64,000 nucleotides of DNA, taken from positions 1 to 64,000 of the forward strand of contig NZ_UCNN01000017.1 of assembly GCF_900473935.1 (NCBI RefSeq), read 5' to 3'. The notes under the pieces were generated by a model. It did not search any database, was not told the DNA's origin, and saw only the letters and a list, made by a program, of their open reading frames with translations. This stretch comes from Synechococcus sp. UW105 (GTDB lineage: Bacteria; Cyanobacteriota; Cyanobacteriia; PCC-6307; Cyanobiaceae). A program made the translations under genes and the position numbers. Each line of letters starts with the position of its first letter. The first letter of the stretch is position 1. This document shows positions 41,787-53,365 of the stretch, piece after piece.

Positions 41787-42118
41787 TTCTGATATTGACC
41801 AAATTGCGCTTCATAGAGAGCATCCTCTTGGCCGGCCACAATTTTGAGGTCTGAGCGAGGGAACGAAACACAGAGGAGGGCAAAGCCGTCGTTGCGCAGC
41901 TCCTCCTTCACTCCCATGGCATCGGGCTGATGCACTTCACCCTGCGTGATGCGCGCAGCGCAGGTGGTGCAAACACCAGCACAGCAAGAGCTCGGAATCA
42001 TCACCCCGGCATCCTCTGCCGCTGACAGCACGGTCTGATCTTCAGCACACTGGAAAACCTGCTGCTGACCATCCAGCTCAATGCTGATGGCATAGCTCGT
42101 GCCAGTCGTGTTGCTCAT
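41783..42118 (-). CDS. [2Fe-2S] ferredoxin, divergent type
   Basis: 111-residue plant-type ferredoxin distinct from PetF. Cluster ligands: SCCAGVCTTC (C-x4-C-x2-C) plus Cys in LLCVSFP. It differs from PetF in the loop, in an insert (HQPDAMGVKEELRNDGFA) and in a C-terminal extension QEDALYEAQFGQYQK. It is the first gene of an operon with a 70-residue protein, DUF3326 and YchJ, linked by overlapping stops and starts. It may be the dedicated electron carrier for that operon (inference). Confidence 0.88.
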   Translation of the reverse strand: MSNTTGTSYAISIELDGQQQVFQCAEDQTVLSAAEDAGVMIPSSCCAGVCTTCAARITQGEVHQPDAMGVKEELRNDGFALLCVSFPRSDLKIVAGQEDALYEAQFGQYQK

Positions 42119-42489
42119 CCTTCCAGGAACGCACCAGAAAGTTCATCCTCTCAGGGCGAGGGACGATTGCGACCCTTCTCTTGCATCAGAGCAGTGAGAG
42201 ATGGGCATTGGGATGGCGAGACCAGCCCTACGGACTCAGCCAGGACTCCCCCACAGAGGGCAGCCAACTGTGGTGATCCGAAGGCGCTTGATCTCAGCTG
42301 CGATCAAGCCTGCGTGTGCTGGAGACGAATCCGTGCACGCGCCCTCGGAGCATGACCATCTCCGGCAACGCACAAGACTCCAAAGTGATGATCGAGACAG
42401 GCGCCAGTTCCCGACACTGAAATTCGACAAATAAAAAGCCGGTCCCGTCAGGAACCGGCTGAAGAAAGAGGTGACAATCAATTCAGCGA
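42119..42489. other. intergenic region between ferredoxin and atpG
   Basis: About 370 bases. The right part holds the terminator of the large atp operon. The rest should contain the promoter of the ferredoxin operon (minus strand reads away from it). No other gene or RNA motif was recognised; short open frames on both strands look random. Confidence 0.45.
42433..42460 (-). terminator. Rho-independent terminator of the large atp operon
   Basis: A perfect 7-bp stem (AGCCGGT/ACCGGCT) with a ten-base loop is followed by a T run on the minus strand, 30 bases past the atpG stop. Confidence 0.9.
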
Positions 42490-43440
42490 TTAGCCAGCTG
42501 CTGCGGCACCACCAACCACTTCAAGAATTTCCTGAGTAATGGCGGCCTGACGCGCTTTGTTGTAATCCAGAGTCAGCTCCTTGGCGAGTGCCTTGGCGTT
42601 GTCACTGGCATTGTTCATCGCCGTCATTCGACTGGCCAATTCAGACGCTGCCGATTCCTGCAGAGAGCGCAGAAGCTGGTTCTGGAGGTAAAGGGGCAGC
42701 AAGGCATTCAGCAACTGATCAGGAGTTTGCTCAAACACAATGTCCGAAGGAATCTTCGGTTCAGTGTTGGCTGGTGCTGCACCAGACTCGACAGTGAGGC
42801 GCCCCTCTTTCGTTGTGAGACGGAAAATCTCATCGTCTGGATCCGCAATGTCTTGAGGATCAAGCGGAAGGAGTGTCTGAACAACCGGCTTGCAGCTCAC
42901 CAGGTTGATGAACTTGGTGTAGATAATCTCCACACGATCGGTGCTCCCCGAGAGAAACTCAGCGAACAACTCATTTGCGATTGAGCCGGCTTCCTCAGCG
43001 GTTGGGACCTGCTCAAGACCAGTAAATGTGGCCTGAGTTGGATAGTTGCGGTTCGTGAAATAGGTGATCGCCTTGCGGCCAATCAGAACCACATCAACCT
43101 TAAAACCCTTGGCCTTGAGTTCATTAAAACGCTGTTCGGTGCGCTTAATGATGTTGGTGTTGTAGCCACCGCAGAGACCACGATCGCCGGTGACAGCCAC
43201 AAGAGTGATGGTGTCGACAGCTCGCTGCTCCAGCAGAGGAGCGTCAGCGTCCTCAAAGCGCATTCGTGACTGCAGATTTTCCAGCAGACGAGCGAGTCGA
43301 TCCGCGAATGGACGACTGCGCAACACCTGTTCCTGGGCTCGACGGACCTTTGCCGCCGCCACGAGACGCATGGCCTCAGTGATCTTGCGTGTGTTTTTGA
43401 CCGATTTGATCCGGTCTCTGATCTCCTTGAGATTCGCCAT
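42490..43440 (-). CDS. atpG: ATP synthase subunit gamma
   Basis: 316-residue central shaft of F1. Start [24 protein letters not shown] and the C-terminal [20 protein letters not shown] plus [20 protein letters not shown] are diagnostic. The inserted stretch in the middle (around residues 195-235, ending [11 protein letters not shown]) is a cyanobacterial/plastid gamma feature; I do not see the two regulatory Cys of chloroplast gamma there. It is the last gene of the minus-strand operon and is followed by a terminator. Confidence 0.95.
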   Translation of the reverse strand: MANLKEIRDRIKSVKNTRKITEAMRLVAAAKVRRAQEQVLRSRPFADRLARLLENLQSRMRFEDADAPLLEQRAVDTITLVAVTGDRGLCGGYNTNIIKRTEQRFNELKAKGFKVDVVLIGRKAITYFTNRNYPTQATFTGLEQVPTAEEAGSIANELFAEFLSGSTDRVEIIYTKFINLVSCKPVVQTLLPLDPQDIADPDDEIFRLTTKEGRLTVESGAAPANTEPKIPSDIVFEQTPDQLLNALLPLYLQNQLLRSLQESAASELASRMTAMNNASDNAKALAKELTLDYNKARQAAITQEILEVVGGAAAAG

Positions 43441-43453
43441 GAGTGAAAACCTC

Positions 43454-44986
<1,533 letters not shown>

Positions 44987-45032
44987 CTAGGAAGGGTGGT
45001 GAGTAGAGGAGCAGGAAGGGGTGGAGGAGAAC

Positions 45033-45581
45033 TCAGCTCGTCTTGGCGAGTGCCAGACCGAGGCGGCGAACCTGACCAGCGAGGCTGGCATCAATGACCT
45101 GGGAACCCAGGTTGACAACAAAGCCGCCAATCAAAGAAGGATCAACGCTCAGATCCATCTCGACAGATCCTTTGCCGAGCATCGCCTGAACCTTTTGGGT
45201 CAGGGCTGCCTGCTGGGCTTCGGAAAGCGCTTGGGCCGTGGCCACCTTGGCCAAGGAGATCTGGCGGGACTGCCGATAGAGATCGAGGTAGCGATTGAGA
45301 ACCGCGTCAAAGGCAACAAGACGCTGGCGATCAGCGAGAACCTTGAGCAGATTCAGCAAAGAAGGCTGGATCTGTTCTGAAAGCAGAGTGGAGAGAACCT
45401 GCTTCTTTGCATCAGGCTCCAGAACTGGTGAGGTCATCGCTTCCCTGAAATCAGAGGAAGATGACCAGATCGACAGCAGTTGCTTGCACTGATCAGCCAC
45501 ATCATCAGACTCCTTGCGGGCATCGGTGACCTGAAGCAAAGCTTGCGCGTAAGGGGTGGCCAGTGAATTCAGTAGGGGCAT
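45033..45581 (-). CDS. atpH: ATP synthase subunit delta
   Basis: 182-residue delta subunit linking F1 to the peripheral stalk. Start [19 protein letters not shown], then LLNLLKVLADRQRLVAFDAVLNRY and the C-terminal VDPSLIGGFVVNLGSQVIDASLAGQVRRL, a family hallmark. Its ATG overlaps the subunit b stop by one base (TGATG). Naming differs between schemes (atpD in plastid-like usage). Confidence 0.93.
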   Translation of the reverse strand: MPLLNSLATPYAQALLQVTDARKESDDVADQCKQLLSIWSSSSDFREAMTSPVLEPDAKKQVLSTLLSEQIQPSLLNLLKVLADRQRLVAFDAVLNRYLDLYRQSRQISLAKVATAQALSEAQQAALTQKVQAMLGKGSVEMDLSVDPSLIGGFVVNLGSQVIDASLAGQVRRLGLALAKTS

Positions 45582-46102
45582 CAGGCATCCTCCAGGTTCG
45601 AGATGGAGGCATCGATCAGTTGAGACTGCGTCTTCTCATCGAGCCGTCCGGGCAGATCGGCCAAGACCTTGTCAATCGCGGCAAGAGCAGCCTGACGACG
45701 AAGCTCTTCGGTCAGGCGTGCACCCTCAGCGTTGAGATCAGCAAGGGCATCTTGCTTGAGTGCCGCCATGGCCTCGATGGTGCGCTTTTCACCATCAGCA
45801 CGAATGGCCTCAGCTCGAGCCTTACCATCAGCGCGAATTTTTTCTGCTTTTTGTTGGGCCGAAGCAAGCTCACCCTGGGCTTTGCTCAGCTCAGTAGTGG
45901 CGGCCTTTAAGCGAGCCTCAGCGTCGTCCAGTTCCTTAAGAATGGACTGACGACGGCGATCAAGCATGTCGCCAAGAAATCCCTTGAGGAAATAGACAAG
46001 AACCCCGATCACGATCACGAGGTTGATCAGATTCGTCTCAAGAGGATTGAGGTTGATCGAGAAGCCACCCTCAGTGGCGAGCACGGTGAGGAAAGACATC
46101 AT
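45581..46102 (-). CDS. atpF: ATP synthase subunit b
   Basis: 173-residue peripheral-stalk subunit with one membrane helix (about residues 26-46, [20 protein letters not shown]) and a long helical, Ala/Glu/Lys-rich coiled coil thereafter ([21 protein letters not shown]). The sequence [17 protein letters not shown] upstream of the helix is typical. The start overlaps the b' stop by 4 bases. Confidence 0.93.
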   Translation of the reverse strand: MMSFLTVLATEGGFSINLNPLETNLINLVIVIGVLVYFLKGFLGDMLDRRRQSILKELDDAEARLKAATTELSKAQGELASAQQKAEKIRADGKARAEAIRADGEKRTIEAMAALKQDALADLNAEGARLTEELRRQAALAAIDKVLADLPGRLDEKTQSQLIDASISNLEDA

Positions 46103-46566
46103 GAAACGGCCAGCAGACGTTGAATGATCTGAGAGCTGAGCTGATCAACCTTGGCCATCAGCTTGGACTGAGCTGCTTCTCGTTGCTCTTCAATCTCACG
46201 ACGAGCCTTCTCACGAGTGCGGTTCGCCTCGGTCTCAGCTGTGGTGATCGCATCGCGATAAAGCTTATCGACTTCCTGCTCAGCTTCGACAATCGCAGTT
46301 TGAGCAGACTGGCGAGCACCACGCAGTTGTTCAGTGAGATCAGCTTCCAGACGCTCAACTTGCGCAAGCTTCTGCTTGGCATCAGCAAGACTGGTGGAGA
46401 TGTAGCCCTCACGTTCTTCAACGACCTTGCCGACCGGACGGAAGAAGAGGGAATTAAGCAGGAAGGTAAGGAGAACCACCTGAACTGCCATAAGAGGCAA
46501 GGTGGCATCGAGGTCGAAGAGACCTCCCTCCGGAACCGCCGCTTCAGCGAGCAGAAGCCAGGTCAT
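46099..46566 (-). CDS. atpG2: ATP synthase subunit b'
   Basis: 155-residue second peripheral-stalk subunit that photosynthetic bacteria use together with b. It has a single membrane helix ([20 protein letters not shown], about residues 27-46) and [13 protein letters not shown], followed by a coiled coil. The 3' end overlaps atpF by 4 bases. Also named atpF' or atpX in other schemes. Confidence 0.92.
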   Translation of the reverse strand: MTWLLLAEAAVPEGGLFDLDATLPLMAVQVVLLTFLLNSLFFRPVGKVVEEREGYISTSLADAKQKLAQVERLEADLTEQLRGARQSAQTAIVEAEQEVDKLYRDAITTAETEANRTREKARREIEEQREAAQSKLMAKVDQLSSQIIQRLLAVS

Positions 46567-46660
46567 GGAAGAGGAGCGCTAGGAAAAAGCGAAAGAATGC
46601 AGAGCAGGTTTCAAAGAGGGAGGAGCGATGCCTTAACAGACATCGCTCCTCTCACCTGCA

Positions 46661-46990
<330 letters not shown>

Positions 46991-47081
46991 TCAAGAGAGA
47001 GCGGGCCCGGGTATAAGCGCCGGACCTACGCGCAGATGTGTATAGCAGATCGCCTTGAAAAGGCGAATAGCGAATGTGTGA

Positions 47082-47807
47082 CTAGTGCGACTCGTGCAGA
47101 CCTTCGCCGATATAGAAGGCGGCAAGAGTCGCAAAAATCAGAGCCTGGATTGCACTGGTAAAGAGTCCCAGCAGCATCACAGGAAGAGGAACAATCAATG
47201 GAACGAGATAAACAAGCACTCCAACGGCAAGTTCATCGGCCAAGATGTTCCCGAAAAGACGGAAGGAGAGAGAAAGAGGCTTCGTGAATTCCTCGATAAT
47301 CTTGAACGGGAGCATGATCGGAGTCGGCTCCACGTAAAGCTCGAAGAACCGCAGTCCTTTACGGCTGAGACCTGCATAGAAATATGCAAGGGACACGAGC
47401 AAGGCCATCGCCACAGTCGTGTTGATATCAGCTGTTGGAGCCCCGAGTTCACCCTCAGGAAGTTCAATGATCTTCCAGGGGATCAGTGCACCACCCCAGT
47501 TGCTGACGAAGATAAAAAGGAAGAGGGTTCCGATGAATGGAAGCCAATCGCGATAGTACTTCTCACCAATCTGATCACGTGCAAGATCACGCAAGTAATC
47601 CCACATGAACTCGAGGAGGTTTTGCACACCCCGGGGATCACGATCGAGCTTTCGGGTGCCGACCACTACAAGAGCGAGCAAGGCACCGATCAGGATCCAG
47701 GAGCTAAGAAAAACCTGGCCATGAAGATTGAGGTTGCCGATCTGCCAATACAGATGATGGCCAACCTCCAGTTCGGCGAACGGCAGTGATAAAGGCAGCA
47801 AAGCCAT
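47082..47807 (-). CDS. atpB: ATP synthase subunit a
   Basis: 241-residue membrane stator subunit (cyanobacterial atpI/atpB naming varies). About five to six membrane segments, with the essential Arg in the [20 protein letters not shown] segment and [19 protein letters not shown] upstream. ATG 47807 gives [18 protein letters not shown]. It lies between the c-subunit gene and the small Atp1-type gene. Confidence 0.96.
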   Translation of the reverse strand: MALLPLSLPFAELEVGHHLYWQIGNLNLHGQVFLSSWILIGALLALVVVGTRKLDRDPRGVQNLLEFMWDYLRDLARDQIGEKYYRDWLPFIGTLFLFIFVSNWGGALIPWKIIELPEGELGAPTADINTTVAMALLVSLAYFYAGLSRKGLRFFELYVEPTPIMLPFKIIEEFTKPLSLSFRLFGNILADELAVGVLVYLVPLIVPLPVMLLGLFTSAIQALIFATLAAFYIGEGLHESH

Positions 47808-47831
47808 GAATGCAGGAGGGGGTGCGCGGAC

Positions 47832-48167
47832 TCAGCCGTCAATGACGGTCTGAAGAATCAGGGCGGGCTTGTAGAGGAGAAAACCCACAAAGGCTGGGAG
47901 GAGTTCAAGTTGGGGGAATCGAGCGGCAGAGACGATGAGAACAATCGGCACGACCAGCTGAAAACGACCAACTTGACGGGATCCTCCGCCGAGCCGGGCC
48001 ACGCTGCGGGAGAGCAGGCGCAAGTAGAGAACTCCTGCGCAGGCTCCGACCAACAGGCTGCGGGCCACCAAGAGATCGAATCGCCAAGCTGCGACCAGAG
48101 TCGCAACAAGAGACACCATCAAGGTGGCCAGCATCAGGCGTCGCTGCAGGCGTGCGTAGTCCTCCAT
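47832..48167 (-). CDS. ATP synthase accessory subunit I (Atp1-type)
   Basis: A small membrane protein at the head of the operon, the usual place of the cyanobacterial Atp1/AtpI assembly protein. It has about four hydrophobic segments and a patch GVLYLRLLSRSVARLGGGSRQVGRFQLVVPI. From ATG 48167 it has 111 residues (MEDYARLQRRLM). The frame is open to 48314, but that end overlaps the methyltransferase gene; a TTG near 48230 is another start. The start is uncertain. Confidence 0.8.
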   Translation of the reverse strand: MEDYARLQRRLMLATLMVSLVATLVAAWRFDLLVARSLLVGACAGVLYLRLLSRSVARLGGGSRQVGRFQLVVPIVLIVSAARFPQLELLPAFVGFLLYKPALILQTVIDG

Positions 48168-48271
48168 ACCGTTATCGGAAGGGGCGTTCGCCTCGTCCGA
48201 ACTAGTGGAAGTCGCAGCCTGCAAACAACACTTGAGAAAGCGCGCGGAATCTATCACGCGAAACACCCAAC

Positions 48272-49474
48272 TCAGCCTGAACCAGGCTTCAGCAGCAGCA
48301 GGCGTCTTTTGCAAAGGTCTCGCGCTACGTCAACGACTTCAGCTCCGATCCCGAGAGATTTCAGGGATGTCCCTGGGTGCTGCTCGACGGCTTGTAGCAG
48401 CGCGAGAGACGGCTCGTCGAGGCTGATCGGCTCGAGATCTGTGCCGAGCAGACTCGACGAAGGCCAGCCCCAGAGACAGGGCTGAAGCTCTCCATAGGCA
48501 TCAAGCAATGCCTGGTCATCCCCCCAGGTCTCGACCTGCACAGGCTGGGCGCTGACAAAGAATTCGAAATGACTGATGTCTGGATCGAGTTGCTCGATCA
48601 AGGCCCATTGCTGGGGCAATGGGAGGGAAGAAGCCCTCTGAAGCAGTTCGCCCTCAAGCAAACGAGCTGGATCCCAGACAGCAGGATTTGAAAATCCTGC
48701 GAAGTGAAGCCCGGAGGCTTCGATGAAACCCATCAGTCGCTCGAGGTCGTAGCTGGTCTCCTGAGGGTGGAGATACATGTCAGCGAAATTCGCTTCAGCA
48801 GCACAATCCACTGACCAGCGTTGTTCGTGGTGGCGCCGCAGACGATTGTTCTGAGGAAGCGTCTCGAACAATTCACGTCCCAGACGCAAGCCCTCAGCTC
48901 CTGTACCCACCTCCAGGAGGTTCAGAGCTCTCTGGGTTCGATGAATTTCCCAACGTCCAGCATCCGCATAAAGGAAAAGATGCAAAAGCCCGTGGGGCGC
49001 GAGCAACTGAGCCAAGGACGTCAGTCCGGCCTCAGGGGCATCGAGATGATGCAGGACACCCACGGAATTGATGTAATCAAAAGGTCCTTCGCCCTGAAGA
49101 TCCAGCAGGCTCCGTTGTTCCTGCCTTAATGAGATGACCTGATCTGCCCCACCGGAACGACGGAGGCGTTCACGGGCAACCTCGAGAGCACCTGCACTGA
49201 TATCAACAGCCAGCACATCAGCACCTGGATTGAGATAGCAGAGGTAATCAGTGCTGACTCCTGTGCCGCAACCGGCATCGAGAATCTTCCAGGGCCTTCC
49301 CCCAGCCGGCTCAGGCTGAAGTTCACCATGCACGGCTGCATGCACGCTGCGTAGGCACCAGCGCCAGTTGTATCCAGGCGGAGGACCATCCTGCACAGGA
49401 TCACCCGGATAGGGGAAACGGTCATAGAAGGCGCTGACGACAGGGGTGGCGGCGTCGGTTGAGTGCTCAGGCAT
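48272..49474 (-). CDS. class I SAM-dependent methyltransferase
   Basis: 400 residues. The SAM-binding motif ILDAGCGTGVSTDYL lies near residue 65, followed by ADVLAVDISAGALEVAR, FDYINSVGVLHHLDAPE and GLLHLFLYADAGRWEI. An additional C-terminal domain of about 200 residues has no recognised motif. The N-terminal SAFYDRFPYPGDPV is typical of a cyanobacterial/plant methyltransferase group. It is divergent from apcE. The substrate is unknown. Confidence 0.85.
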   Translation of the reverse strand: MPEHSTDAATPVVSAFYDRFPYPGDPVQDGPPPGYNWRWCLRSVHAAVHGELQPEPAGGRPWKILDAGCGTGVSTDYLCYLNPGADVLAVDISAGALEVARERLRRSGGADQVISLRQEQRSLLDLQGEGPFDYINSVGVLHHLDAPEAGLTSLAQLLAPHGLLHLFLYADAGRWEIHRTQRALNLLEVGTGAEGLRLGRELFETLPQNNRLRRHHEQRWSVDCAAEANFADMYLHPQETSYDLERLMGFIEASGLHFAGFSNPAVWDPARLLEGELLQRASSLPLPQQWALIEQLDPDISHFEFFVSAQPVQVETWGDDQALLDAYGELQPCLWGWPSSSLLGTDLEPISLDEPSLALLQAVEQHPGTSLKSLGIGAEVVDVARDLCKRRLLLLKPGSG

Positions 49475-49639
49475 CGGCTTGGGTGCTGGGCGGTGAAGTG
49501 CAGGGTCGACGGGCCGAGCATTTCACGGGCGATGGCCAACAAAGCGACCAGCACCGACCCCCTGCAAACATTTGTTCATGCAGGCAAGGAAGGCCATGAA
49601 GCGAGCCGTAATCTGGCTCGATCTGGCTTGCTTTCGTTC

Positions 49640-52600
49640 ATGACCGTGACCGCCAGCAGCGGCAGCCCAAGGGTGACGCCCCAGCTCTTCGACACACTGC
49701 CGCTGTCCAGCGTGCGTCAGGCCGAACAGCAGGACCGCTTTCCTGATGGTGGCGAGCTCAACAACCTGATTACCTTTTTCCGGAGTGGTCAGGATCGGAT
49801 TGAGGCATCAAGGGTTCTAGCTGACAACGCCGAAGCCATCGTGGCGAGGGCCGCCAATAAGATCTTTGCCGGAGGGACGCCTCTCTCCTTTCTGGAAGCA
49901 CCGCTCAGCAGAGGGGAAGTACAGCGTCGAGACGGCACGGTGCTTGCCTCCGACCAAGCAGCGTTCCAAGCGTCAATCGAGACATTTACAGGAGCCAGTG
50001 CGGCAACAGGCGGCGGTAATGCCTTCACCCGCCTTCTGCGGGGAAGTAGCGAAGATGCCGACGTTCGAGTCGTTCTCCCGACCGGTTTCGCTCCGATCAG
50101 CGTGGCCAAATATGGCCCCGAACGCATGCGCAAATCGGTGCGTGACCTCGGCTGGTTCCTCCGTTATGTGGGCTATGCCCTAGTGGCAGGAGACCCAAGC
50201 ATTCTTTCGGTCAATACCCGCGGACTTCGCGACGTTCTTGAGAAGGGATGTTCGCTTGCTGCCACCAATGTGGCGCTCCAGGAGATGCGTGCTGCAGCCG
50301 CCAGCTTGCTGCGCGATCGCCCAGAAGCACGTGAGATGGCCGTTCAGTGTTTCAACGTGCTGCTCCAAGAGCTCGCCATCGCAACGCCCTCCAGCCGACA
50401 GAAACTAGGCAGTTCAGAGCGTCAAGGCCTTCAACTGCCAGCGATCTATGCCCTCGCTTCACAGGGAAAATCCCCGCGTTACAGCATCAAGCTGGGGATG
50501 AGTGGGGCTGAACGTCAGGAGATCGTACGTGCCGCTTACCGCCAGGTTTTTGAACGCGATATCGCCAAGGGTTATTCCCAGGCACCTTGTGCCCAAGAAG
50601 CCTCTCAGTTAGTCCAGGGCAAAATCTCAATGCGCGAATTCATTCGCGCCCTTGGTCGATGCAAGGAATACCGCCAGCAATTCCACGACAGGTTTGTGAA
50701 CAGCCGAGTTGTTGAACTCGCTTATCGTCACTTCCTCGGCCGAGGGGTTAGCTCCCTCGAGGAATTCAAAACCTCATTTGCCATCCTCAGCGACCAAGGC
50801 CTCCATGGTCTGATTGATGTGCTTGTGAACTCCAGTGAGTACGCACAGACCTTCGGAGAAGAGACAGTTCCATTCCTGCGTGACCTTGGTGAAGAGGCCC
50901 AAGAAAGTGCTGGGTGGGGTTCGAACCGAAAGCTTTTCCGCTTCAGCGCACCTTTCGAGGGAGCACCCCAATACGTCACCCTTTACGCCTCTTATCGACA
51001 GCCTTTCGCTGATCAACACGTCTACGGAGGTGGGAATGATCCGATTGGCAATCAGTACGGTGCGATTTTCCCGAGTGGCACTGCTTCCGTAGCCACACGC
51101 CCAGCGCCCTATGGCTACGACAGCCGACGGCTGCTGGTCAGCAACGGGCTGGCCTCTCCAGGCCAGATGGACAGCGCTCAGTTCCGAAGCAGCCGTCCCC
51201 GCAAAGTCGGTCCCCGTGTGGTCCGACTTCAGCAGATCGCCACCGGCGGAGCAGCGCGTCCTCGGCGGGGTGGTTTGCCCAGCGTTCGAAATACGGAAGC
51301 CAGTACGCAAGCGGTGATCAACGCTGTCTATGTGCAGGTTCTCGGCAATGCCGGCTATGCGGGTGAACGCGTCTCATCAGACGAAGCACGTCTGGAGAAC
51401 GGCGACATTTCCCTGCGCGATTTTGTGCGCAGTGTTGCCCGTTCTGATGCCTTCCGGCGTCGCTACTGGAGCGGCCTCTACATCGCCAAGGCCATCGAGG
51501 TCATGCATCGTCGCCTCCTGGGGCGACCAACATTTGGTCGTTGGGAGATCGATTCTCTGTTTGATGTCGCGGCTCGCCATGGCTTCTACGGTCTGATTGA
51601 TGCCTTGATCAACAGCAAGGAATACTGCGATTGCTTCGGGGAAGACACCGCTCCCTATGAACGCTTCATCACCCCAGCCGATCTCAATACGCGGCGGGTT
51701 CCAACTTGGAAGCAAGCCATCAATCTCGAAGCTCTTGCTTCTGGTACAAAGTCAGAGAGGCCTGAGGCCCAAACTGTCGAGAGCCTCAAGACCAGCGGCG
51801 ATCTCACACAGCGAAACATCCAGGGAGCCGGAGGTCAGATCAAATGGGAACAATCCTCATCCATTAACAATCGGAACAACGAGCAACTAACGTCGTTTGC
51901 TCTCACCAAGCAATTCAACAAAACAACTAAAGCAAAAACTCCATCCTGGCAAGCCAAGGTTGAGTTCAGAGGGATCGTTAATCCCGAGATTCCTGGAGAA
52001 AAAATCCTTCAGGCCCTAAGGCGTAATGACATCAATGGCTTTGCAGCACGCGTTGGCCTGAAAACCTCGATTGAATTAAAGCCACCATTTACAGAGGAAG
52101 CTCTTTCTTCCGTCATCGACGAAACCTATCGACAGCTCCTCAATCGCATCCCATTCGATGACGAACGCTTAGTTGAAGCAGAGTCTCAACTCAGAAACCA
52201 GACAATCCCCCTTGTTGGTTTTATTGAAGCTGTTGCCCTCAGCGACACGTTCCAGAAACGTCTGAGCGCAATGGCTCCATTAAGAGCAGCTGCTGCAGTC
52301 AGCCTGGCCATTCTTGGTCGCGCTTCAACTCCTGGAGAAGCGGCTGAATTCGTTCAGACCAGAGCCGCCAATGGCCAACCCGCTGCCATTCGCAAGGTCT
52401 TCGAACGGCGCGAGGCCGATGATGCCAACCGCCTCCTCCAAATCAAACTTCCTTCCACGGATGGTCGCCAAAGCTTCAGAGAGCTGCAAACCACCCGGCA
52501 GGACAGCTTGCCAAGACCCATTGCTCCGGTGACACCACCGATCTTCGAGGGAGATGGTGAAGGCAAAACAACCACCCTCTTCAATGCGGTCAAGACCCAG

Positions 52601-53182
52601 GCCATTCAAGCGACTGCAGCACCTCTGCCTCCATTAGCCAGAGCACTTGAGAGCAAAGACACCACAGGATTCCAACGCAAGGCAGGGATCCCATCACCCA
52701 TCCTTCTCACTCCTCCGTTTAGCGAGGATGAATTAAGCATTGCCATTGATGCGACCTATCGCCAACTCATCAACCGCATCCCCTTAGATAACGAGCGATT
52801 GACGAGCGCTGAATCCCTGCTTCGCAATCAAGATCTGGACATCTCAGGATTTGTTGAAGCAGTCGCCATGAGCGATCTCTTCCAACAACGCCTCTCGAGC
52901 ATGGCGCCCCTTCGCGCGGCATCTGCCGCCGCCCTAGCCCTGCTAGGACGAGCAGCCACCCCAGCGGAAGTCGCCGAGTTCTTGAAGATTCGCGCTGGGG
53001 CTGGACAGCTAGAAGCGGTGCGCTCGCTTCTGATGGCTGCAGAGTCCCTCTCAACAAATGAAGTCCCTCGCGTCCAAGGGATGGAAACAAGTCCAGGCCA
53101 ATCGCAATCAACAGTGATTCGCACAGCATCACTGTATCGAGGCAATTCAGCTCTCAATCCTCCAAAAGATTCGGCGATCTAG
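49640..53182 (+). CDS. apcE: phycobilisome core-membrane linker (Lcm)
   Basis: About 1180 residues. ApcE anchors the phycobilisome core to the thylakoid and is a terminal energy emitter. The N-terminal phycobiliprotein-like domain carries the chromophore Cys in EKGCSLAATNVALQEM (about residue 204), with the PB-loop insertion before it. Canonical linker repeats lie at about 285-420 (ERQEIVRAAYRQVFERDI) and 553-690 (FGRWEIDSLFDVAARHGFYG). Two diverged, mutually similar repeats follow near 800-925 and 1010-1135. ATG 49640 matches the usual N-terminus MTVTASSGSPRVTPQLF; an in-frame ATG at 49532 would add 36 residues. Confidence 0.94.
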   Translation: MTVTASSGSPRVTPQLFDTLPLSSVRQAEQQDRFPDGGELNNLITFFRSGQDRIEASRVLADNAEAIVARAANKIFAGGTPLSFLEAPLSRGEVQRRDGTVLASDQAAFQASIETFTGASAATGGGNAFTRLLRGSSEDADVRVVLPTGFAPISVAKYGPERMRKSVRDLGWFLRYVGYALVAGDPSILSVNTRGLRDVLEKGCSLAATNVALQEMRAAAASLLRDRPEAREMAVQCFNVLLQELAIATPSSRQKLGSSERQGLQLPAIYALASQGKSPRYSIKLGMSGAERQEIVRAAYRQVFERDIAKGYSQAPCAQEASQLVQGKISMREFIRALGRCKEYRQQFHDRFVNSRVVELAYRHFLGRGVSSLEEFKTSFAILSDQGLHGLIDVLVNSSEYAQTFGEETVPFLRDLGEEAQESAGWGSNRKLFRFSAPFEGAPQYVTLYASYRQPFADQHVYGGGNDPIGNQYGAIFPSGTASVATRPAPYGYDSRRLLVSNGLASPGQMDSAQFRSSRPRKVGPRVVRLQQIATGGAARPRRGGLPSVRNTEASTQAVINAVYVQVLGNAGYAGERVSSDEARLENGDISLRDFVRSVARSDAFRRRYWSGLYIAKAIEVMHRRLLGRPTFGRWEIDSLFDVAARHGFYGLIDALINSKEYCDCFGEDTAPYERFITPADLNTRRVPTWKQAINLEALASGTKSERPEAQTVESLKTSGDLTQRNIQGAGGQIKWEQSSSINNRNNEQLTSFALTKQFNKTTKAKTPSWQAKVEFRGIVNPEIPGEKILQALRRNDINGFAARVGLKTSIELKPPFTEEALSSVIDETYRQLLNRIPFDDERLVEAESQLRNQTIPLVGFIEAVALSDTFQKRLSAMAPLRAAAAVSLAILGRASTPGEAAEFVQTRAANGQPAAIRKVFERREADDANRLLQIKLPSTDGRQSFRELQTTRQDSLPRPIAPVTPPIFEGDGEGKTTTLFNAVKTQAIQATAAPLPPLARALESKDTTGFQRKAGIPSPILLTPPFSEDELSIAIDATYRQLINRIPLDNERLTSAESLLRNQDLDISGFVEAVAMSDLFQQRLSSMAPLRAASAAALALLGRAATPAEVAEFLKIRAGAGQLEAVRSLLMAAESLSTNEVPRVQGMETSPGQSQSTVIRTASLYRGNSALNPPKDSAI

Positions 53183-53223
53183 ATTAATAACAGCCCCCAA
53201 AACAAAGACCTCTAAAAACATTG

Positions 53224-53248
53224 GCCCGCAATACGCGGGCTTGTTTTC
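53224..53248 (+). terminator. terminator after apcE
   Basis: A perfect GCCCGC/GCGGGC stem with a 5-base loop followed by TTGTTTT. It separates apcE from apcABC. The T run is interrupted, so read-through is possible. Confidence 0.7.
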
Positions 53249-53365
53249 TTTGGTTGCTAACACAATGTGACAAAAAGAGGCGGACCTTTCAATAGCAGAA
53301 AATAACAAACGCGAAACAGCAGAATCGCTGCGCTGCAACCGTTTTGGGCCCGCACCGCCCATGAA

